Assembly (NCBI GenBank): GCA_003973375.1
Contig: QNYL01000033.1
Location: forward strand, 1-6,929
Origin: Flavobacteriia bacterium
GTDB lineage: Bacteria > Bacteroidota > Bacteroidia > Flavobacteriales > Flavobacteriaceae
DNA length: 6,929 nucleotides
Direction of reading: 5' to 3'
The position numbers and the translations under genes are program-made. This document shows, piece by piece, positions 1-4,635 of this stretch (within the stretch, counting starts at the first letter, position 1; each line of letters begins with the position of its first letter). The notes below the pieces were generated by a model. That model saw only the letters and a program-made list of their open reading frames with translations, had not been told where the DNA came from and ran no database searches.

Positions 1-1187
1 TTTTCTATCATACATTTCTTCATTTCAAGGTAGGTGCGTTCTATGTTGTTGTCAAGGCCAATAGACATACGGATAAGCCCGTCACTAAGTCCCATTTTTT
101 TCTGCTCATCTTCGGGTATTTCCGAAGAAGTTCCTGTACCCGGTGCATTGAACAGTGTTTTGTAAAAACCTAAACTTACAGCCAGATATCCCAGATTTCT
201 GTTTTGCATCAGTTCCATCAGATCATCGGCCTTTTTTAAAGATCCAACATCAAAGGCGAGCATACCTCCAAAACCGTATTCTTCGTTGTACATGGTTTTG
301 TACAATTCGTGTTGTGGATGACTTTTTAATCCCGGATAAATAATCCTGATGCCGTCTTCTTCAAATCTTTTTGCCAGATATAGGGCGTTTTCACTGTGTT
401 TTTTAATACGAATATGCAGTGTTCTTAAATTCTTTAAAACACTTGCCGATCTGAGGCTATCCATAACCGGGCCGAGCAGCATGCTGGCACCGTCATTTAC
501 GCTGCGGAGACTGTTGATAAATTGCTGGGTTCCGCAAATTACACCGCCAACAGTGTCGCTGGATCCATTGATAAATTTTGTCAGACTATGGAGTACGATA
601 TCTGCACCCAGGATACCCGGTGAGATACTCAATGGTGAGAATGTATTGTCAACCACAAGTTTTAAATTGTGTTTTTTAGCGAGTTTGGCCATTTCTCGTA
701 TATCGGCAATTTCCAGTAATGGATTGCTCACTGTTTCACAGAAAAGAACTTTTGTATTATTCTGAATGGCAGCTTCGATCTTTTCAAGAGAAGTGATGTC
801 TACAAAAGTGGTGTTGATACCAAATTTAGGGATGAAATTCTTTAAAAAGGCATAAGATCCTCCGTAAATAGTTCTGGAGGAAACAATATGATCCCCGTTG
901 TTGCAAAGTTGCATCAGCGTAGGAGTGATGGCCCCCATTCCCGAGGCAGCAACATTGGCAGTTTCGGTACCTTCCATGGCAGCCAGGGCTTCTCCAAGAT
1001 AGAGGTTGCTTGGACTCGAATGGCGGGAATATAAATAACAACCTTCCGCATTGCCTTCAAAGGTATCCATCATGGTTTTGGCATGTAAAAAAGTGTAAGT
1101 TGAAGAATCGGAAATAGAAGGGTTTACACCTCCGAATTCTCCAAAATATTGCAGGTCTTGAATTTTATCAGCAGGATCGAAGTTCAT
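1..1187 (-). CDS. PLP-dependent trans-sulfuration-family lyase, methionine gamma-lyase-like (C-terminus cut by window edge)
   Basis: Cytoplasmic enzyme of the Cys/Met-metabolism PLP family (methionine gamma-lyase, cystathionine gamma-synthase and gamma-lyase). From the ATG at 1187-1185 the frame stays open for 395 codons to the left edge. Family landmarks appear in order: YSR at residues 53-55 (cofactor-phosphate contact from the partner subunit), ASGMGAI at 81-87, the ring-stacking Tyr in IYGG (Tyr108), VVDNT with Asp180 contacting the pyridine nitrogen, the Schiff-base Lys204 in HSLTKFINGSSD, AVSLG at 336-340, and Arg373 in LIRMSIGL for the substrate carboxylate. P. putida methionine gamma-lyase is 398 residues and ends about 20 residues after the equivalent of Arg373, so probably only a short tail is missing. 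SGMGAI and the overall spacing resemble methionine gamma-lyase, but Gly110 replaces that enzyme's reactive Cys116, as in cystathionine enzymes, so the substrate is uncertain. Family assignment is firm; the exact reaction is inferred. The gene is divergent from an Lrp-type regulator. Confidence 0.9.
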   Translation of the reverse strand, partial: MNFDPADKIQDLQYFGEFGGVNPSISDSSTYTFLHAKTMMDTFEGNAEGCYLYSRHSSPSNLYLGEALAAMEGTETANVAASGMGAITPTLMQLCNNGDHIVSSRTIYGGSYAFLKNFIPKFGINTTFVDITSLEKIEAAIQNNTKVLFCETVSNPLLEIADIREMAKLAKKHNLKLVVDNTFSPLSISPGILGADIVLHSLTKFINGSSDTVGGVICGTQQFINSLRSVNDGASMLLGPVMDSLRSASVLKNLRTLHIRIKKHSENALYLAKRFEEDGIRIIYPGLKSHPQHELYKTMYNEEYGFGGMLAFDVGSLKKADDLMELMQNRNLGYLAVSLGFYKTLFNAPGTGTSSEIPEDEQKKMGLSDGLIRMSIGLDNNIERTYLEMKKCMIE

Positions 1188-1224
1188 AGGCTTTTTGTTT
1201 GAAATTACAGATCAATATGAATAA

Positions 1225-1232
1225 CAAAAATA
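1225..1232 (-). promoter_or_regulatory. Putative -7 promoter element of the lyase gene
   Basis: The minus strand reads TATTTTTG, an exact match to the Bacteroidota -7 consensus TAnnTTTG, 37 bases upstream of the ATG. No TTG is visible at the usual -33 distance, so only half of the promoter is supported. The same nine bases (CAAAAATAC on the plus strand) recur upstream of pdhA. Confidence 0.5.
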
Positions 1233-1240
1233 CTTTATTT

Positions 1241-1358
1241 TAGATTATTAAACATAAAAAAAGCGTATATGTAGAAATAAAAACTAAAATAATACTAATA
1301 AATAGTTATATTTACTAAAAATTATTGAATTACATAAATGTTTTAGAATAATCATCTG
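1241..1358. promoter_or_regulatory. Candidate Lrp/AsnC operator array (four 15-bp boxes)
   Basis: Four 15-mers resemble the E. coli Lrp consensus YAGHAWATTWTDCTR: TAGATTATTAAACAT at 1241 (11 of 15 positions), TAGAAATAAAAACTA at 1272 (11), TAGTTATATTTACTA at 1303 (12) and TAGAATAATCATCTG at 1344 (12). Start-to-start distances are 31, 31 and 41 bp, about 3, 3 and 4 helical turns, so all would face one side of the DNA. The first lies just upstream of the lyase -7 box and the last abuts the regulator's ATG, positions suited to control of both genes. The AT-rich background raises the chance of accidental matches, and this protein's true consensus is unknown. Confidence 0.45.
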
Positions 1359-1817
1359 ATGGACTTAGATAAAATGGATAAAAAAATTTTGAATTACCTT
1401 CAAAAAGATGCTAAAATGACCACAAAAGAGCTGGCGATGCACCTCGGTCTTTCCAATACAGCCATCTATGAGCGGGTAAAGAAACTGGAAAAATCGGGAG
1501 TGATCGAGAAATACATAGCTTTGGTTAACAGGGCTAAGGTTGAAAAGGGTTTTATGGTATATTGCCAGATTAAACTTTTACAGCATAAACACGAATTTGT
1601 AAACAGGTTTGAAAAGGAAGTGATTCGGTTTGATGAGGTATTGGAATGTTATAACATCAGTGGAAATTACGATTATATTTTAAAAGTGGTAGTAAAGAAT
1701 ATGAAAGAATACCGGGATTTTTTAAACAATAAACTGACCTCTCTGGATCATATCAGCAGTGCACATAGTAATTTTATAATCAATGAGGTGAAGAATACTT
1801 CTGTTTTGGAGATTTAA
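1359..1817 (+). CDS. Lrp/AsnC-family transcriptional regulator
   Basis: A 152-residue DNA-binding regulator, the normal size for the family. The N-terminal winged helix-turn-helix covers about residues 2-60: LDKMDKKILNYL is the characteristic opening helix, and TTKELAMHLGLSNTAIYERVKKLEKSGVI is the helix-turn-helix with the wing start. The C-terminal RAM (AsnC-type ligand-binding and oligomerisation) domain covers about 65-145 and contains the conserved turn SGNYDYILKVVV at about 100-111. The ATG at 1359 is preferred over Met6 because the conserved LDxxDxxIL motif needs the earlier start. Lrp-family proteins form dimers to octamers and often control divergent amino-acid metabolism genes and themselves. 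The neighbouring divergent sulfur amino-acid lyase is the likely target, as with MdeR and mdeA in P. putida; this is inferred from position. The effector is not predictable from sequence. Confidence 0.95.
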   Translation: MDLDKMDKKILNYLQKDAKMTTKELAMHLGLSNTAIYERVKKLEKSGVIEKYIALVNRAKVEKGFMVYCQIKLLQHKHEFVNRFEKEVIRFDEVLECYNISGNYDYILKVVVKNMKEYRDFLNNKLTSLDHISSAHSNFIINEVKNTSVLEI

Positions 1818-1853
1818 AAAAAGTCTGTAAGCATAAGCATTACAGACTTTTTT
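1817..1853. terminator. Bidirectional intrinsic terminator between the Lrp-type gene and pdhC
   Basis: Perfect 14-bp inverted repeat: AAAAAAGTCTGTAA at 1817-1830 pairs with TTACAGACTTTTTT at 1840-1853 around a 9-base loop. The arm begins in the regulator's stop codon. The T run ends the plus transcript and the matching A run supplies a T run on the minus strand, so it can serve both converging genes. Confidence 0.9.
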
Positions 1854-1874
1854 AAATATTTGTAAATCTAAAAC

Positions 1875-3473
1875 TCAGACCAGCATGGTAACCGGATTTT
1901 CAATATATTCTTTTAGTGTTTGCAGGAATAAGGCACCGGTGGCACCGTCAACAGTTCTGTGATCGCAGGCCAAAGTAAGTTTCATGGTATTTCCAACCAC
2001 GATCTTTCCTTCTTTTACAACAGGTTTCTGTACAATTGCTCCTACCGATAAAATTGCTGAGTTAGGCTGGTTGATTATCGATGTAAAATCGGTAATACCA
2101 AACATTCCGAGGTTTGAAATGGTAAAAGTGCTTCCTTCCATTTCATCAGGGGCCAGTTTCTTGTTTCTTGCTCTTCCTGCAAAATCTTTTACCTGAGTAC
2201 CGATCTGGGTCAGATTCTGCTCATCGGCAAAACGCAGTACAGGTACTACAAGTCCGTCTTCAACAGCCACTGCCACACCAATATGTACATGATTATTTAC
2301 ACGAATTTTATCGTCGAACCACTGTGAATTTACCTGTGGGTGTTTTTTCAAGGCCAGAGCTGTAGCTTTGATCACGATATCGTTAAATGATATTTTTGTA
2401 TCGGGAATGGAGTTGTACTGCTCTCTGAAAGAGATGGCATTGTCCATATCAAATTCCACGTTCAGATAATAATGCGGTGCTGTAAATTTAGATTCTCCTA
2501 ATCTTTGTGCAATGATCTTTCGCATTTGCGAATTTGGAGTTTCCTCAAAACTTTCCTGTCCTTTAGGTACAAATGCCGCTGCAGATACTGATCCGGTTTG
2601 GAGGGTAAAGTTCTCAACATCGCGTTTGATGATCCTTCCGTTCTCTCCTGAGCCCTGAACATTTCTCAGGTCGATATTTTTTTCTTTGGCAATAATTTTA
2701 GCAAGAGGGGAAGCGATAATGCGCTCACCCGTCTTTTTGGTTGTTACCGGAGCAGGAGCGAAGTTCTTTGGAGTCTCGGTTTTAGTTTTTTTAGTTTCAG
2801 CAACAGGACTCTTTTCTTTCTTCTCTTCGGAAGATGAAATAGCTGATAAGGATTTAACATATTCAGAAACATCGGTTCCTTCTTTTCCGATGATCGCCAG
2901 AATACTGTCAACTTTAGCAGATTCTCCGTCTTTTACACCGATGTAAAGTAGGGTGCCTTCGTAAAAAGATTCAAATTCCATGGTAGCTTTATCCGATTCG
3001 ATCTCTGCCAGAATATCTCCTTCTTTAACCGGATCGCCAATTTTCTTAAGCCAGCTGGATACCGTACCTTCAGTCATCGTATCACTCAGCCTTGGCATGG
3101 TAATGATTTCTATACCTTCCGGTTTGATGAATTCTTTTGGTTTTTCACTTGTGGCATCTTCGGTTTTTTCTTCTGTCTTCTTTTCACCAGAAGTTTCTGA
3201 TTGATCTTTGTTGAGCAGATCGGAATAGTCTTCTCCTTCTTCTCCAATAACAGCGATCACCGAATCCACTTTTGCAGTTTCTCCTTCTTGTAATCCGATA
3301 TAAAGAAGTGTCCCTTCATGAAAAGATTCAAATTCCATAGTAGCCTTATCGGTTTCAATTTCTGCAAGGATATCTCCTTCTTCAATCTTATCCCCTACAT
3401 TTTTAAGCCATTTTGCAAGAACACCTTCGGTCATGGTATCGCTTAAACGGGGCATAGTTATTATTTCGGCCAT
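1875..3473 (-). CDS. pdhC: Pyruvate dehydrogenase complex E2, dihydrolipoamide acetyltransferase
   Basis: Core of the pyruvate dehydrogenase complex: its swinging lipoyl arms take the acetyl group from E1 and transfer it to CoA. The protein has 532 residues. It carries two lipoyl domains (about 2-82 and 121-201), each with a DKATMEFESF turn that places the lipoylated lysine at Lys43 and Lys162. The two domains are about three quarters identical, so they derive from duplication. Flexible linkers rich in Glu, Lys, Ser, Thr and Pro follow each one (about 83-118 and 205-248). A peripheral-subunit-binding domain lies at about 250-288 (ASPLAKIIAKEKNIDLRNV, then GSGENGRIIKRDV). The catalytic acyltransferase domain spans about 311-532, with the signature DHRTVDG at 504-510 giving His505 and Asp509. 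The start is fixed by MAEIITMPRLSDTMTEG, typical of a lipoyl-domain opening. It lies 43 bp downstream of pdhA and is probably cotranscribed with it. An acetyl rather than another acyl specificity is inferred from the pdhA neighbour. Confidence 0.97.
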   Translation of the reverse strand: MAEIITMPRLSDTMTEGVLAKWLKNVGDKIEEGDILAEIETDKATMEFESFHEGTLLYIGLQEGETAKVDSVIAVIGEEGEDYSDLLNKDQSETSGEKKTEEKTEDATSEKPKEFIKPEGIEIITMPRLSDTMTEGTVSSWLKKIGDPVKEGDILAEIESDKATMEFESFYEGTLLYIGVKDGESAKVDSILAIIGKEGTDVSEYVKSLSAISSSEEKKEKSPVAETKKTKTETPKNFAPAPVTTKKTGERIIASPLAKIIAKEKNIDLRNVQGSGENGRIIKRDVENFTLQTGSVSAAAFVPKGQESFEETPNSQMRKIIAQRLGESKFTAPHYYLNVEFDMDNAISFREQYNSIPDTKISFNDIVIKATALALKKHPQVNSQWFDDKIRVNNHVHIGVAVAVEDGLVVPVLRFADEQNLTQIGTQVKDFAGRARNKKLAPDEMEGSTFTISNLGMFGITDFTSIINQPNSAILSVGAIVQKPVVKEGKIVVGNTMKLTLACDHRTVDGATGALFLQTLKEYIENPVTMLV

Positions 3474-3516
3474 AATTTTTTTCTTTATTAATAATTATTG
3501 GATAAGGTTAAATAAA

Positions 3517-4515
3517 TCAGATTTTTGCTTTTAAAAAAGGATAATCTTTCTGTTCGTAAACCATATCGTATAGTTGTTGTTTATCAGGGTAAGGTGATTC
3601 ATCTGCAAATTTTTCACATTCCAGAACTTTAGCTTTTACATCATCATTGATCTCCTGTATCTGCTCATCGGTAAGATATTTCTTTTCCTTAATAACCTCC
3701 AGTACCTGTGAGATCGGATCGACCTTTTTATATTCGGCAACCTCAGCTTTAGTACGGTATTTTTGTGCATCACTCATCGAGTGACCTCTGTAGCGGTAAG
3801 TCTTCATCTCAAGGAAATAAGGACCTTTCCCGCTTCGTGCATGACTTATCGCCTTGTCCATAGCTTTGGCAACAGCAACAGGACTCATTCCGTCAACAGG
3901 CTCAGACGGCATTTCGTAAGCGAGTCCAAGTTTCCAAATGTCAGGATGATTTGCAGTTCTGTCAACAGAAGTACCCATGGCATAACCGTTATTCTCTACA
4001 ATAAAAACCACAGGCAGGGTCCAGGCCATAGCCATATTAAAAGTTTCATGTAAAGATCCCTGTCGTGCAGCACCATCACCAAAATAAGTTAGTGTTACCG
4101 AGTCTCTTCCAAAATATTTATCCGCGAAAGCTATACCGGCACCCAAAGGAATTTGACCGCCAACAATACCGTGCCCGCCATAAAAACGGTGTTCTTTAGA
4201 AAAAATATGCATAGAACCACCCATACCAAAAGAAGTACCGGTCTTTTTGCCGTATAACTCGGCCATCACTCTTTTAGGGTCAACACCCATTCCGATAGGT
4301 TGTACATGGTTTCTGTAGGCTGTGATCATTCGATCTTTGGTAAGATCCATGGCGTGAAGGGCTCCGGCCAGTACAGCTTCCTGTCCGTTATAAAGATGCA
4401 GGAATCCCCTTACTTTTTGCTGGATATATACTGCGGCAAGTTTATCCTCAAACTTTCTCCAGAACAGCATATCCTTATACCAATTGATGTATGTTTCTTT
4501 AGTGATTTTTTTCAT
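3517..4515 (-). CDS. pdhA: Pyruvate dehydrogenase E1 component, alpha subunit
   Basis: Thiamine-diphosphate-dependent alpha subunit of the alpha2-beta2 E1 enzyme, which decarboxylates pyruvate and reductively acetylates the lipoyl arm of E2. The 332 residues match the usual length for separate E1-alpha chains. Visible landmarks are YRNH (67-70), FGMGGSMHIF (96-105), GGHGIVGGQIPLGAG (113-127), and the ThDP/Mg motif running from GDGAARQG (146-153) to the double Asn in VENNGYAMGTS (173-183). YRYRGHSMSDAQKYR (240-254) follows and corresponds to the loop that carries regulatory serines in mitochondrial E1-alpha. MKKITKETYINWYKDMLFWRKFE is a typical start. The beta subunit, which completes the active site, is not in this window and must be encoded elsewhere; this alpha-plus-E2 arrangement is, to my knowledge, common in Flavobacteriia. 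Upstream lies a -7 box and a repeat cluster. Confidence 0.97.
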   Translation of the reverse strand: MKKITKETYINWYKDMLFWRKFEDKLAAVYIQQKVRGFLHLYNGQEAVLAGALHAMDLTKDRMITAYRNHVQPIGMGVDPKRVMAELYGKKTGTSFGMGGSMHIFSKEHRFYGGHGIVGGQIPLGAGIAFADKYFGRDSVTLTYFGDGAARQGSLHETFNMAMAWTLPVVFIVENNGYAMGTSVDRTANHPDIWKLGLAYEMPSEPVDGMSPVAVAKAMDKAISHARSGKGPYFLEMKTYRYRGHSMSDAQKYRTKAEVAEYKKVDPISQVLEVIKEKKYLTDEQIQEINDDVKAKVLECEKFADESPYPDKQQLYDMVYEQKDYPFLKAKI

Positions 4516-4540
4516 CGGGTTACATAAATTTTAAAGATTG

Positions 4541-4548
4541 CAAAAATA
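4541..4548 (-). promoter_or_regulatory. Putative -7 promoter element of pdhA-pdhC
   Basis: The minus strand reads TATTTTTG, an exact match to TAnnTTTG, 25 bases upstream of the pdhA ATG. No TTG is present 17-23 bases further upstream, so the -33 half is not supported. Transcription would start roughly 20 bases before the start codon, consistent with a short leader. Confidence 0.5.
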
Positions 4549-4584
4549 CAATATTATGTGGAATGAGTATAAATAAACAGCTAA

Positions 4585-4608
4585 AAAATATGATTTTTAT
4601 CATATTTT
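4585..4608. promoter_or_regulatory. Perfect 10-bp dyad upstream of pdhA: operator or weak pbpC terminator
   Basis: AAAATATGAT at 4585-4594 is the exact inverse of ATCATATTTT at 4599-4608, separated by four T. A third ATATGAT copy at 4609-4615 lies exactly 21 bp from the first copy at 4588, two helical turns. On the minus strand the right arm runs into six T, so the dyad could terminate pbpC, whose stop codon is 27 bp upstream; with one G-C pair the stem would be weak. Its position about 37 bp upstream of the pdhA -7 box fits an operator equally well. Confidence 0.5.
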
Positions 4609-4635
4609 ATATGATTCAAGGATTTGTAAAGTGAA

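Larger units (their letters stand above)
1188..1358. other. Divergent AT-rich intergenic region between lyase and Lrp-family regulator
   Basis: This 171-bp spacer contains no gene. It must hold the promoters of both divergent genes. Visible elements are a minus-strand -7 box at 1225-1232 and four Lrp-box-like 15-mers beginning at 1241, 1272, 1303 and 1344. No clear plus-strand -7 box was found; the nearest is TATATTTA at 1307-1314, one mismatch from TAnnTTTG and inside one of the Lrp-like boxes. Confidence 0.8.
4516..4635. other. Intergenic region between pbpC and pdhA
   Basis: This 120-bp AT-rich spacer has no gene. It separates two genes of the same strand and holds a -7 box near pdhA and a nested set of ATGAT/ATCAT repeats nearer the end of pbpC. 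It must contain the pdhA promoter, and possibly a weak terminator for pbpC. Confidence 0.75.

Noticed and set aside
349..765. 138-codon plus-strand open frame
   Set aside because: It is antisense to the PLP enzyme, which shows all family motifs here, and its translation has no recognisable features.
826..1041. 71-codon minus-strand open frame
   Set aside because: It is in another frame of the PLP enzyme on the same strand, with no family resemblance; it is an overlap artefact.
1307..1314. TATATTTA as a plus-strand -7 box for the Lrp-family gene
   Set aside because: It has one mismatch at the conserved G and no -33 partner, and such strings are frequent in this AT-rich spacer.
1875..3473. 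E2 as a 2-oxoglutarate or branched-chain dehydrogenase subunit
   Set aside because: Two lipoyl domains and direct linkage to a pyruvate-type E1-alpha favour the pyruvate complex; 2-oxoglutarate E2 usually has one lipoyl domain and pairs with a single-chain E1.
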